From NCBI RefSeq assembly GCF_020618475.1, contig NZ_CP085335.1:2232001-2296000 (forward strand): a stretch of 64,000 nucleotides of DNA. Reading direction: 5' to 3'. A program made the translations under genes and the position numbers. The stretch is from Haladaptatus halobius. GTDB taxonomy: Archaea > Halobacteriota > Halobacteria > Halobacteriales > Haladaptataceae. Of this stretch, positions 8,534 through 16,765 are shown piece by piece. Every line of letters begins with the position of its first letter. Position 1 is the stretch's first letter. The notes below the pieces were generated by a model. It had not been told where the DNA came from and did not search any database. It saw only the letters and a list, made by a program, of their open reading frames with translations.

Positions 8534-8761
8534 ATGTACGTTAGGGGGAGAGAGTTCGACCGCATCCGTGCGGTCGTCGCGGAGGCCGAAACGGACGAAC
8601 CCCTCACGGCACGCGAGATACTCAGGTTGCTGGACGAGCACGGAGAGGGCTTCGAGAGCGCGCACGAAGTTGCGACCGTGCTCGGTCGGCAGGCCCAGCA
8701 CGGCGACGTGACCGTGGTTCGTTCCTCGCCGTACCGATACACGCTCGGCGAAGGTGCGTGA
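8534..8761 (+). CDS. Small winged-helix-like protein
   Basis: A 75-residue protein from the ATG at 8534, preceded by an AT-rich stretch (TTAATATATTTTC) that fits a TATA element. The layout is helix (FDRIRAVVAEAE), helix-turn-helix-like segment (TAREILRLLDEHGE, SAHEVATVLGRQAQ), and a beta wing (DVTVVRSSPYRYTL). A DNA-binding role is an inference from secondary-structure pattern only. Confidence 0.6.
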   Translation: MYVRGREFDRIRAVVAEAETDEPLTAREILRLLDEHGEGFESAHEVATVLGRQAQHGDVTVVRSSPYRYTLGEGA

Positions 8762-8822
8762 GCCTTCACTCGATTTTTGAACACACCAAATTTCAAGAGT
8801 CCCGAACACGCCCTTCGAGTCG

Positions 8823-9710
8823 ATGCTGGACGAGTTGCTCGGGCGCGCGGAGTTGAAAGACCGGATCGAAACGCTCGAAGAAGAGAAGCGCCACCTCGAA
8901 CGACGGGTCGAAGCGGAACAGGAGCGCCGCGCGGAGGCCGCCACCGCAAGACAGGCGGCCGAAGAGCGGGTCAACCGACTCGAAGACCGCATCACGGAGC
9001 TCGAAGACCGGGTCGAGCGACTGCAAGGCGACGACGCGACCCTCGACTTCCGCGGCGTCGAGACGCTCCGCGGGGAGCGCCTCGACCGCGTCTGCGACCG
9101 ACTGACGAACTTCGAGACAGAGCCGGAAGGTGCGATGACCGCGATGGTGGACGGCGACCTCCCCGACGAGGTACGAACCGCGTTCGGTGACCACGCGCCG
9201 CTCGTCGTGCGCGCCGCCCCGTGTCTAGTCGCCACCGACGACGCAGGGCTCGTCAGCGCCGCCCTCGTCCTGCCGAATCCGCCGAAACCGTTCGTCAGGT
9301 GGGACGATGGCTTCGATTTCGCTCCCGAGTGGTTCCGTCCCGAGGGGCGGTTCGCGCTCGCGCTCGTTCGCTCCGACCTGTTCGCCATCGGCGAGTACGA
9401 GGGGAGCGAACGGCGATCATTCTCGGGATTCGAGAGCGACGTGAAAGGCGACCACTCGAAAGGCGGCTTCTCGCAGGGTCGATTCGAGCGCAGGCGGGAC
9501 GCCCAGATAGACGAACACGTAGAACGCTGTCGGGACGAGATAGAAGGACGCGACGCGGAACGACTGTACGTCGTCGGCCAGCGGACGCTCCTCTCCGACT
9601 TTCGGGGGGTCGCCGACCGGACGAAACCGGTGGACGCCACGGGCAACCCTGAGGCAGCGCTGGACGACGCGTTCTACGAGTTCTGGGCGACGCGCCTGTA
9701 CCGGATCTAA
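8823..9710 (+). CDS. Vms1/ANKZF1-family peptidyl-tRNA hydrolase
   Basis: A 295-residue protein. Residues 5-75 form a heptad-like, highly charged coiled coil. The C-terminal domain resembles the VLRF1 (Vms1-like release factor) fold, with the GGQ-like loop G214-G215-F216-S217-Q218 in KGGFSQGRFERRR. In eukaryotes Vms1/ANKZF1 uses the equivalent Gln to release stalled peptides from tRNA during ribosome quality control, and haloarchaeal members are predicted to act the same way. The gene stands alone here, so ribosomal association is inferred. Confidence 0.78.
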   Translation: MLDELLGRAELKDRIETLEEEKRHLERRVEAEQERRAEAATARQAAEERVNRLEDRITELEDRVERLQGDDATLDFRGVETLRGERLDRVCDRLTNFETEPEGAMTAMVDGDLPDEVRTAFGDHAPLVVRAAPCLVATDDAGLVSAALVLPNPPKPFVRWDDGFDFAPEWFRPEGRFALALVRSDLFAIGEYEGSERRSFSGFESDVKGDHSKGGFSQGRFERRRDAQIDEHVERCRDEIEGRDAERLYVVGQRTLLSDFRGVADRTKPVDATGNPEAALDDAFYEFWATRLYRI

Positions 9711-9736
9711 AATCCGCGAGATCGAGCGTCGAGACA

Positions 9737-9946
9737 CTACTCGTCCAGTTCCGCGTAGAACGATAAGCGTCCGCACTCGGGACACATGCGGGCCTGAACT
9801 TCCCTCTTTTCGCTCATCCCGAGCGACCCGAGGAGTCCCTCTCGGCGCTCGCTCGTCTTCACGTGCGGACTCCACGCGTCGTTCATGCCGAATTTGACCG
9901 TTTCGAGCGTGACGCCACAGTCCGAACAGCGTTTCGGGTCAGCCAT
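9737..9946 (-). CDS. Small zinc-ribbon protein
   Basis: A 69-residue protein with two CxxC knuckles: CSDCGVT near the N-terminus and CPECGRLSFY near the C-terminus. They are separated by a polar linker, and together would bind one zinc ion. These short ribbons are frequent in haloarchaea and may bind nucleic acid or a partner protein; no specific role can be assigned. It lies just downstream of thrB in the opposite direction to the Vms1 gene. Confidence 0.75.
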   Translation of the reverse strand: MADPKRCSDCGVTLETVKFGMNDAWSPHVKTSERREGLLGSLGMSEKREVQARMCPECGRLSFYAELDE

Positions 9947-9991
9947 GCGTCCTGATTCGGAACGTAGAAGCGTGATAGTTGTGCATCTCTC

Positions 9992-10870
9992 TCACCGTAC
10001 CACCGTCGCCCCGCCGCCAATAGCGGTCTGGTAGGCTCGCGCGTCCACGCCTTCGTCGAGAAAAGCGTCGAGCATCGCGCTCGCGACCGACCCTCGCGTC
10101 GCGTCGTGGCAGATGGCGAGGATGCTCGGCCCGGCCCCGCTCACGGCGACGCCGGTCGCACCCGCGTCGAGGGCGGCCCGACGGACGGAGTCGAAGCCGT
10201 CGATGAGCGCCGCCCGCGAACTCGTGGCCGAACTATCCCGAAGACCCCGACCGACGAGTTCGGGGTCGTTGCGGAACATCCCCGCCGTGAGCGTCGCGGC
10301 GTCGCCGACGGTTTCGACGAGTTCCCCGATATCGACGGAGTGTGGGACGACCTGCCGCGCGTCGCGGGTCGAGATGACGAGTTCTGGCAGGCAGGCGACG
10401 ACCGGAATCGCGGCGTCCACCTGCGTGATGTCGTCTTCCGTGACGACGGTGAACCCCCCGAGGATGGCCGGCGCGACGTTGTCCGCGTGGGCCTCGCCCG
10501 AGACGGCGGCCTCGCCCTCGGCGGCGACCCGGACGAGTTCGCGGGGCGTGAGTCCGCAGTCGTGGAGTTCGTTCAGCGCGACCGCGGCGGCGGCGGCGCT
10601 GGCGGCGGACGACCCGAGTCCGGAGGACGGGCGGACGCCTTTGTCGATGCGGATGTGAGCGGGCGCGTCGAGCGCCTCGGCGACGACGCCCGCGGTGTTC
10701 TTCGCCGGGTCTTCCGGAACGTACTGGCGTCCGACCCCCGTGACCTCTATCGTCGTCTCGGACGCGCGTTCGACCCGCACGACGTCTTCGGGATGCTCCA
10801 GCGCCAATCCGAACACGTCGAACCCGCTCCCGAGGTTGGCGCTCGTGGCGGGCGCCCGCACTGTGACCAT
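9992..10870 (-). CDS. thrB: Homoserine kinase
   Basis: A 292-residue GHMP kinase that phosphorylates homoserine to O-phosphohomoserine in threonine synthesis. The N-terminus MVTVRAPATSANLGSGFDVF is the family's opening strand and substrate loop. PSSGLGSSAASAAAA (about residues 85-100) is the ATP-binding GHMP motif, and the C-terminal VSGAGPSILA loop is present. The frame is open far upstream, but the MVTVRAPATSANLG start is conserved. Length is normal for the family. No other threonine gene is adjacent. Confidence 0.93.
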   Translation of the reverse strand: MVTVRAPATSANLGSGFDVFGLALEHPEDVVRVERASETTIEVTGVGRQYVPEDPAKNTAGVVAEALDAPAHIRIDKGVRPSSGLGSSAASAAAAAVALNELHDCGLTPRELVRVAAEGEAAVSGEAHADNVAPAILGGFTVVTEDDITQVDAAIPVVACLPELVISTRDARQVVPHSVDIGELVETVGDAATLTAGMFRNDPELVGRGLRDSSATSSRAALIDGFDSVRRAALDAGATGVAVSGAGPSILAICHDATRGSVASAMLDAFLDEGVDARAYQTAIGGGATVVR

Positions 10871-10980
10871 GGGAAAGGTATCGAAAGCACGGGCAAAAAC
10901 CTTCGCTTCGACCGGGAAACGCGTCGAGGGAAAGAGCGGTCGTACGATGGTTCGTGTCTCTGAACCGCGACGAGCCGGGG

Positions 10981-11014
10981 GTTGCGAGGGTTGCGAGTTC
11001 GCAACTCTCGCAAC
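10981..11014. promoter_or_regulatory. 34-bp near-perfect palindrome upstream of CBS gene
   Basis: The arms GTTGCGAGGGTTGCGA and TCGCAACTCTCGCAAC are reverse complements with one internal mismatch, plus a mismatch at the centre. Each arm holds two copies of TTGCGA or its complement. It ends about 35 nt before the CBS start at 11049, just ahead of a TTACAC-like TATA position. It is therefore placed like an operator overlapping the BRE, or a binding site for a dimer of dimers. A terminator is unlikely because no T run follows. Confidence 0.7.
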
Positions 11015-11048
11015 AAGGCTTACACTGTACCCCTCCCTCCTCTCACGT

Positions 11049-11549
11049 ATGACAATTACGGCCCGCGATCTGATGACGACCGACGTGGAGACCGTCTCGC
11101 CGGACGACGAAATCGGCGAAGTGCTGACCCGCCTCGCGCGCGAAAAGTTCAACGGATACCCCGTCGTCGAGAACGGACGACTCGTCGGTATCGTCACCCA
11201 ACACGACCTCGTCCACATATTCCAGCCGAGCGACAGGACGCTGTGGATTCCGGTCGGGTTCCCGCCGTTCCTCGAAAGCCTCGAATACGCCATCGACCTC
11301 TCGTGGGACGAACTCGACGCCGGTATCGACCTCGCTAAGAGCGCGAGAAAACCGGTGAGCGAGATCATGACCGAGGACGTGGTGACGGTCGGGCCGAACG
11401 ACGACCTCGACCGAATCCTCGACCTGCTGGCCGACGCCGAAAACGACATCAACCGTCTCCCGGTGCTCGAAGGCGGCGCGCTCGTCGGTATCATCGCGCG
11501 ACAGGACGTTCTTCGAGCGGTTCGTGACGAGCGACGCTCGCGGAGATAA
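11049..11549 (+). CDS. Two-CBS-domain regulatory protein
   Basis: A 166-residue protein of two CBS modules. The first is ARDLMTTDVETVSPDDEIGE to about residue 58. The second begins KPVSEIMTEDVVTVGPNDDL and ends LVGIIARQDVLRAV. CBS pairs bind adenine nucleotides and act as energy or ionic-strength sensors. About 30 residues with aromatic character (IFQPSDRTLWIPVGFPPFLE) separate the modules. The ATG at 11049 is the only start that keeps the first CBS motif at the N-terminus. The upstream palindrome suggests dedicated regulation. Confidence 0.9.
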   Translation: MTITARDLMTTDVETVSPDDEIGEVLTRLAREKFNGYPVVENGRLVGIVTQHDLVHIFQPSDRTLWIPVGFPPFLESLEYAIDLSWDELDAGIDLAKSARKPVSEIMTEDVVTVGPNDDLDRILDLLADAENDINRLPVLEGGALVGIIARQDVLRAVRDERRSRR

Positions 11550-11662
11550 CGTCGAAGCAACGTCGAGCGATCGTTCTCGAAAGCAGTGATTGCGGGATGC
11601 CAGCCCGATTTCACCCATGAACCACCGTTTTTCGACGGAGGTTCGTCCCTCCCAACCCTCTC

Positions 11663-11679
11663 GATAAATATAATTTATC
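11663..11679. promoter_or_regulatory. Perfect AT-rich inverted repeat before M23 gene
   Basis: GATAAAT-ATA-ATTTATC is a perfect 7+3+7 inverted repeat about 90 nt before the M23 peptidase start, inside an unusually AT-rich tract (about 11655-11766) for this genome. It could be a regulator site for the M23 gene. A chance palindrome in AT-rich DNA cannot be excluded. Confidence 0.4.
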
Positions 11680-11766
11680 CGATAATTATAACATCCGTAA
11701 ATCTATCTCTCTAATCGTATTTTCTCCCACACATGTAAAAAAATAGCGTCGATAATTAATCCTAGT

Positions 11767-12537
11767 ATGATAGGGTACGATATCGATTCGGTGCGTTCAC
11801 ACGAAACGCTCGGACGACGAACGTTCATGACCGTCGCAGCGAGCGCCGCAGCCGGTGTCAGTGCCTTCTCCGGAACCGCGAGCACGGCCAGAGTCAACAC
11901 CTACAGCTCCGTCTACACGACGAGCGACCTCAGCGTCCGAACCGGCCCGGGAACCGGCTACTCGCGAAAAGCAGTCGCGGATCAATACACGGGCGGCTAC
12001 GTCGTGGGCGGGCCGCAGAACGCCGACGGCTACACGTGGTGGAAAGTTCGGTACAACGAGGACGACACCAGCGGCGCGGTCGTCGGCTGGTCTGCGGACG
12101 ACTGGCTCGTTCACGCCGACTTCTCGTACCCCGCGACGGGCACCGTCACCGCGACCTTCTACGACAGTCGGAGCTTCGGCTATCACAGTGCGGTCGATAT
12201 CGCCAACGACAGGGGAACCAATATCCTCGCAACCCGTGGCGGCACCGTGAACACCGTCGGCTGGGACGGTGACGGGTACAGAAACTATATCATCATCGAC
12301 CACGGAAGCGGCCTTCAGACGCTGTACGGTCACCTGTACGACGTGTTCCTCTCGGAAGGCGAGAGCGTCTACTGGGATCAACACATCGGCGACATGGGTA
12401 GTACGGGCAACTCGACCGGGTCGCATGTTCACTACGAAATTCGGAGTGGTGGCTCCCGGCAGTACGTCCCACCGAACGAGAACTCGGGAGGGAATTACTA
12501 CTACGCTCGCTCTGGCGTTCCGAAGGAGTATCTCTGA
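11767..12537 (+). CDS. Tat-exported M23 metallopeptidase with SH3-like domain
   Basis: A 256-residue protein. An N-terminal twin-arginine signal (LGRRTFMTVAASAAAGVSAF, R17-R18) implies export by Tat. Residues 45-115 look like a bacterial SH3 domain (DLSVRTGPGTGYS, WWKVRY, WSADDWL). The C-terminal LytM/M23 domain carries the zinc ligands H140 and D144 (HSAVD) and H222 in the HVH motif (H220, H222), plus GHLYDVF. Known M23 enzymes cut Gly-Gly or peptide bonds in bacterial murein. An archaeon lacks murein, so a secreted enzyme may attack bacterial walls or another substrate. AT-rich upstream DNA hints at acquisition. Confidence 0.88.
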   Translation: MIGYDIDSVRSHETLGRRTFMTVAASAAAGVSAFSGTASTARVNTYSSVYTTSDLSVRTGPGTGYSRKAVADQYTGGYVVGGPQNADGYTWWKVRYNEDDTSGAVVGWSADDWLVHADFSYPATGTVTATFYDSRSFGYHSAVDIANDRGTNILATRGGTVNTVGWDGDGYRNYIIIDHGSGLQTLYGHLYDVFLSEGESVYWDQHIGDMGSTGNSTGSHVHYEIRSGGSRQYVPPNENSGGNYYYARSGVPKEYL

Positions 12538-12597
12538 ATCCGGCATTCGAGGGGGGATTTCGAAAGGTACTCCCTTGCCCGACGTGGATTTCACACA

Positions 12598-13527
12598 GTG
12601 ACGGGCTCTCGAAACGCACTTCTGTTCGTTCTACTCGCCGCGGCGTGGGGTTCCGCGTTCATGGCCATCAAGGCCGGTCTCCAGTACTTCCCACCCGTGT
12701 TGTTCGCGGCCATCCGGTACGACGTGGCGGGCGTGCTGATGCTTGTCTACGCGGTCTACGTCACCGACCGCTGGCGACCGCGAACCGGCGGCGAGTGGCA
12801 ACTCGTCCTCGTCGGAAGCGCATTGATGATCGCCGGCTACCACGCCTTTCTCTTCGTCGGCGAGAAGGAAACGACGAGCGCCGTCGCTGCCATCATCGTG
12901 AGTTTCAGCCCGGTTCTCACCACCGGATTCGCGCGCGTTCTACTCCCCAGCGAACGCCTCGAACCCGCCGGAATCGCGGGGCTACTTCTCGGACTCGTGG
13001 GCGTCGCGGTGTTGAGCCAACCCGACCCGAACAACCTGTTTGCCGCGGACTTCGTCGGGAAACTGCTCGTGCTTGCCGCCGCGCTCTCGTTCGCCCTTGG
13101 GAGCGTGCTCACCCGACGAATCGACGCCGAACTCCCCATCGAGACGATGGAGGCGTGGTCGATGCTGCTCGGCGCGCTCATGATGCACATCATCAGTATC
13201 GCCCGCCCTAGCGAATCGTTCGCCGCCATCCAATGGACGCCCGAAGCACTCGCGGCGCTCGCCTACCTCTCACTCGTCGCCAGCGCGCTCGGTTTCCTCG
13301 TCTACTTCGACCTGTTGGAGCGACTGGGTCCGATAGAGATCAACCTCGTCTCCTACGTCGCCCCCATCTTCGCCGCGATCTCCGGCTGGTACTTCCTCGA
13401 AGAACCCGTGACGCCGCTCACCGTCGGCGGTTTCCTCGTCATCTTCGTGGGGTTCTGTCTGCTGAAGCGACGCGCCATCTCGCACGAACTCCCTCGACTC
13501 CGCGCCGTCTTCTCGTCCGGTCGGTGA
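12598..13527 (+). CDS. EamA/DMT-superfamily membrane transporter
   Basis: A 309-residue protein with ten hydrophobic helices arranged as two EamA repeats. The first starts ALLFVLLAAAWGSAFMAIKA and the second around DFVGKLLVLAAALSFALGSV. The motif near the end of the last helices (PVTPLTVGGFLVIFVGFCLL) is also typical. Such drug/metabolite transporters export amino acids, nucleotides or other metabolites; the substrate is unknown. It starts with GTG at 12598. Its stop lies 9 nt from the stop of the convergent purQ. Confidence 0.9.
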   Translation: MTGSRNALLFVLLAAAWGSAFMAIKAGLQYFPPVLFAAIRYDVAGVLMLVYAVYVTDRWRPRTGGEWQLVLVGSALMIAGYHAFLFVGEKETTSAVAAIIVSFSPVLTTGFARVLLPSERLEPAGIAGLLLGLVGVAVLSQPDPNNLFAADFVGKLLVLAAALSFALGSVLTRRIDAELPIETMEAWSMLLGALMMHIISIARPSESFAAIQWTPEALAALAYLSLVASALGFLVYFDLLERLGPIEINLVSYVAPIFAAISGWYFLEEPVTPLTVGGFLVIFVGFCLLKRRAISHELPRLRAVFSSGR

Positions 13528-13532
13528 AAAAA
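13527..13532 (-). terminator. T6 run after purS-purQ
   Basis: On the minus strand six T residues follow the purQ stop within 10 nt. Oligo-T is the usual archaeal intrinsic terminator. The run overlaps the last base of the convergent transporter gene. Confidence 0.4.
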
Positions 13533-13536
13533 GGAT

Positions 13537-14211
13537 TCAGGCGAACCCGCACAGAACGCCGTCGCCATCGGTGCCGCCGACGTCCGGTAGGGTCGCGCGC
13601 TCGGGGTGGGGCATCATGACCGCGACGGTGTCCGACTCGCCGAGGATGCCGGCGACGTTTCCTTTCGACCCATTCGGGTTCGCGTCCTCGGTGACGTTCC
13701 CCGCCGCGTCGCAGTAGCGGAACAGGACGCGCTCCGCGGAGTCGAGTTCGTCGTAGTCCCCGTCCGATATCTCGAATCGACCTTCGCCGTGGGCGATGGG
13801 AACCTCGATGACCTCGCCCTTGTCGTAGGCGGCGGTCCACGGCGTGTCGGCATTCTCGACGCGCAGATGGACGCCTTCGCATTGGAACCGCGCGCTCCGG
13901 TTGGTCGTGAACGCGCCGGGAATCAGGCCCGATTCGCAGCCGATCTGCGCGCCGTTGCAGACGCCGAGGACTGGAATGCCGGACTCGGCGGCCTCGCGCA
14001 CCTCGTCCACGACCGGGGAGTTGGCGGCGATGGCCCCCGCTCGGAGGTAGTCGCCGTAAGAGAATCCGCCGGGGAGCATCACACCCGTGGCGTCCGCCGG
14101 CAGGCCGTCTTCGTGCCAGACGAGTTCGGCGTCGATGCCCAGGTGCGAGAGGGCGCGCTCCGCGTCGCGGTCGCAGTTGCTCCCGCCGAACTGAACGATA
14201 GCGACCGTCAT
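13537..14211 (-). CDS. purQ: Phosphoribosylformylglycinamidine synthase, glutaminase subunit
   Basis: A 224-residue class-I glutamine amidotransferase that supplies ammonia to PurL for the fourth step of purine synthesis. The nucleophile Cys sits in GIPVLGVCNGAQIG (about residue 88), and the His-Glu pair is in MMPHPERA near the C-terminus. The opening VAIVQFGGSNCDRDAERAL is diagnostic of PurQ. Its start overlaps the purS stop by four bases, so the two are translationally coupled. purL is not in the window. Confidence 0.95.
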   Translation of the reverse strand: MTVAIVQFGGSNCDRDAERALSHLGIDAELVWHEDGLPADATGVMLPGGFSYGDYLRAGAIAANSPVVDEVREAAESGIPVLGVCNGAQIGCESGLIPGAFTTNRSARFQCEGVHLRVENADTPWTAAYDKGEVIEVPIAHGEGRFEISDGDYDELDSAERVLFRYCDAAGNVTEDANPNGSKGNVAGILGESDTVAVMMPHPERATLPDVGGTDGDGVLCGFA

Positions 14212-14459
14212 CGTTCCTCGATAGCCACCGTGTAATCGTGAATCGTCGGATTGGCGAGCAGGCGCTCCGCCATCTCTCCGGCGCGGTCTTCGGCGTTCGC
14301 CGGAGAGTCGGCGTCGAGGTCGATCTCGAACTCGTCCGCCGAACGGAGCGATTCCAGTTCGAAGCCGAGTCGTTCCAGCGCCCGTCGCGTCGTCTCGGCT
14401 TCGGGGTCGAGGACGCCCTGCTTCAGCCGAACCGTCACCGTCGCGGTGTAGGCAGTCAT
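14208..14459 (-). CDS. purS: Phosphoribosylformylglycinamidine synthase subunit PurS
   Basis: An 83-residue small subunit of the three-part FGAM synthase; it bridges PurQ and PurL and helps channel ammonia. The sequence MTAYTATVTVRLKQGVLDPE, followed by RALERLGFE and a final NPTIHDYTVAIEE, fits the family's beta-alpha-beta layout and length. Start chosen at the ATG giving MTAYTATV; the 19 codons upstream are non-conserved. Region 14460-14765 between divergent purS and purU has no gene and should hold both promoters. Confidence 0.92.
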   Translation of the reverse strand: MTAYTATVTVRLKQGVLDPEAETTRRALERLGFELESLRSADEFEIDLDADSPANAEDRAGEMAERLLANPTIHDYTVAIEER

Positions 14460-14765
14460 CACCTGTTCCTGCGCGTCCGTGCTCAAAAGCTCTTTTGGAA
14501 TGATGGCGTTATACACGTTCGTGTGGTCCTGGCGGCGCGTCTCCGCCGCATCTCACTACCGTCACGTCGCGTCACGTCACAGGGTCGGCGGGACAGGCTC
14601 GGCGTGAGAACGGTAAAAGCGACGTATGCGACACCGGATTTCGTTTAGGCACCGCTTGAACGCCGCAGGCAGCGATGGAAGAATTGCGCCGGAGCAAACG
14701 CTTTTGTTCTTCCGGGTCGCACGCAGATTTCCGATGCTGGTTCCCCGAACGCGACAGGTGAGACG

Positions 14766-15713
14766 ATGAATCCACACGAACTGACCGAGATAACCGTCGT
14801 CGGCGACGACGACACCGGACTCGTCGCTCGCGTCACGACCCTCCTCTTCGAACGCGACGTCAACATCGAGGACGTCGACCAAGCGGTTCGAGACAGAATC
14901 TTCCGGATGACGATGCACGTCGACACGAGCGAGATGGCGGTGAGCGAACACCGCCTTCGGCGCGACCTCACCGCCCTCGGCGACGACCTCGACCTCGACG
15001 TGCAAGTCCGGTTTCCGGCGGAGCGCGACACCCGACAGCTGGCCGTCCTCGTCACGAAGGAGTCGCACTGTCTCCGCCAGCTCCTCGACGCGCGCGGCGA
15101 CCTCGGAGCCGAGATCGGCGTCGTCATCGGCAACCACGACGACCTCCGACCGGTCGCGGAGCGCCACGGCATCCCCTTCCACGACGTGGGCGACGAGAAA
15201 GGCGTCCACGACGAAGACCGCCTGCTCGAACTGCTGGACGACTACGACGTCGACCTCGTCGTCCTCGCTCGATTCATGCGCATCCTCAGTCCGAAGGTCG
15301 TCTTCCGCTACGAGGGGCGCATCGTCAACGTCCATCCGAGCCTCCTTCCGGCGTTTCCCGGTGCGAAAGCCTACCGACAGGCGAAGGAGGCGGGCGTCCG
15401 CGTCGCGGGCGTCACCGCCCACTATGTGACGACCGACCTCGACCAAGGGCCGATCCTCACCCAACGCGTCTTCAACGTCCCCGACGACGCGAGCGTCGAG
15501 GAGTTGCGCGAGCGCGGCCAACCACTCGAAGCGAGCGCGCTGCTCGAAGCCGTCCGCCTGCACTTGAATGACAACGTGGCGATTCGCCGCGGTCGAACCA
15601 AACTCCGCGAGCACGGCGAGAACTATCGCCTCGGGATGCCGCCCGAACTCGACGAGGTGACGCCCGACGACCCCACCGACGAATCGCTCGCGGTCGGCGA
15701 ATCCGACGATTAG
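14766..15713 (+). CDS. purU: Formyltetrahydrofolate deformylase (PurU-type; ACT plus formyltransferase domain)
   Basis: A 315-residue protein. Residues 5-85 are an ACT domain (LTEITVVGDDDTGLVARVTT), followed by a formyltransferase fold with NVHPSLLPAFPGAKAY (catalytic Asn-His) and the catalytic Asp in YVTTDLDQGPIL. PurU hydrolyses 10-formyl-THF to formate and THF. In archaea lacking PurN, such proteins have also been proposed to act as the GAR transformylase, and placement next to purSQ fits a purine role. The C-terminal tail (about residues 270-315) is acidic and extra. Confidence 0.87.
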   Translation: MNPHELTEITVVGDDDTGLVARVTTLLFERDVNIEDVDQAVRDRIFRMTMHVDTSEMAVSEHRLRRDLTALGDDLDLDVQVRFPAERDTRQLAVLVTKESHCLRQLLDARGDLGAEIGVVIGNHDDLRPVAERHGIPFHDVGDEKGVHDEDRLLELLDDYDVDLVVLARFMRILSPKVVFRYEGRIVNVHPSLLPAFPGAKAYRQAKEAGVRVAGVTAHYVTTDLDQGPILTQRVFNVPDDASVEELRERGQPLEASALLEAVRLHLNDNVAIRRGRTKLREHGENYRLGMPPELDEVTPDDPTDESLAVGESDD

Positions 15714-15754
15714 GGTGTCAACGCTCACGAAGCAGGCATCCCCGCCCGGTTCGT

Positions 15755-16711
15755 CTACTCGTCGGGACGTGGTTCATACTCCGGCCCGGCGCAGAGTTCC
15801 AGCGCGCGCGGTATCACGCCGAGGCTCAGCTCCATCCACTCGCCCATCTCGCCGTCGAGGCTGAACTGCATGGGGTCGTCGCGCTCGACGTCGATGTCGA
15901 GCGTCGGGGTCTGCAGTCGCGTCACGTGTTCGGTCTCTTGACCGAACAACCGCTGGACTGCGGCCTCGCCGACGAGGTTCGTGGTAGGCATCTGTTCGAT
16001 GATGGTCACGTCGAGCAGGCCGTCCTCCATGTTCGCCTGCGTGCGACCGTTCACCGGAAACTGACGCCCATTACCGACGAGCACGAACACGGCCTCGCCG
16101 GACCACGACACCTCGCCTTCTGTCGAGGCTTTTACGGAGAGCGGAACGCCCTCGAAATCCGTCATCAGGCGGAGCGTGTTCACGACGTAGGCGAGCATGC
16201 CGAGGCGCTTTTTCTGCTCGGAGTCGGTTTCGCCGCTCGCGTCCGCGGTCAACCCGCCGACGCAGGAGTTGACGAACACTCGCCCGTCCGTCGTACCGAG
16301 GTCGATCCGCCTGCGCTCGCCGTTTTCGAGCACCTCGAATGCCTGTTCGACGCTCGTCACGCCGACGTTTCCGGCGAAGTTGTTCCCCGTCCCAGTCGGA
16401 ATCACGCCGAACGTCACGGCGTCCAGTGCGTCCGCCGCGACGAGACCCCGGACGACCTCGTTTATCGTCCCGTCGCCGCCCGCCGCGGCCACCATCGACA
16501 CGTCGCTCTCGGCGGCGTGCCGAGCGAGGTCGATGACGTGACCCTCCTCGCGCGATTCGAGCACCGTAAAATCGTGTTCGATGGCGAGATTCCGAACCTG
16601 CTCACGGTGACTCCCGTCCCCGCTGGTCGGGTTCATGACGACGACGCGGTCGTACTCGATGTCGTCGCTCGCCGCGAGGTCGCCGGCGATACCGGCCTCG
16701 TCGGCATCCAT
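15755..16711 (-). CDS. Diacylglycerol kinase-family lipid kinase
   Basis: A 318-residue protein with the DAGK catalytic motifs: VVVMNPTSGDG near residue 25, AAAGGDGTINEVVRGL near 80 (nucleotide loop) and VIPTGTGNNFAGN near 105. The C-terminal beta-sandwich contains GLLDVTII. Family members (DgkB, YegS, LCB5-like) phosphorylate lipid hydroxyls; in haloarchaea the substrate may be a diphytanylglycerol or a sphingoid-like lipid. Start at the ATG 16711; the frame runs upstream but is shared with the divergent PHP gene region. Confidence 0.9.
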   Translation of the reverse strand: MDADEAGIAGDLAASDDIEYDRVVVMNPTSGDGSHREQVRNLAIEHDFTVLESREEGHVIDLARHAAESDVSMVAAAGGDGTINEVVRGLVAADALDAVTFGVIPTGTGNNFAGNVGVTSVEQAFEVLENGERRRIDLGTTDGRVFVNSCVGGLTADASGETDSEQKKRLGMLAYVVNTLRLMTDFEGVPLSVKASTEGEVSWSGEAVFVLVGNGRQFPVNGRTQANMEDGLLDVTIIEQMPTTNLVGEAAVQRLFGQETEHVTRLQTPTLDIDVERDDPMQFSLDGEMGEWMELSLGVIPRALELCAGPEYEPRPDE

Positions 16712-16765
16712 AGGGTGTTTTCCCGGCGGAAAAACCAAAGTTCTGTCGGCCTCGTATCTACGGAC

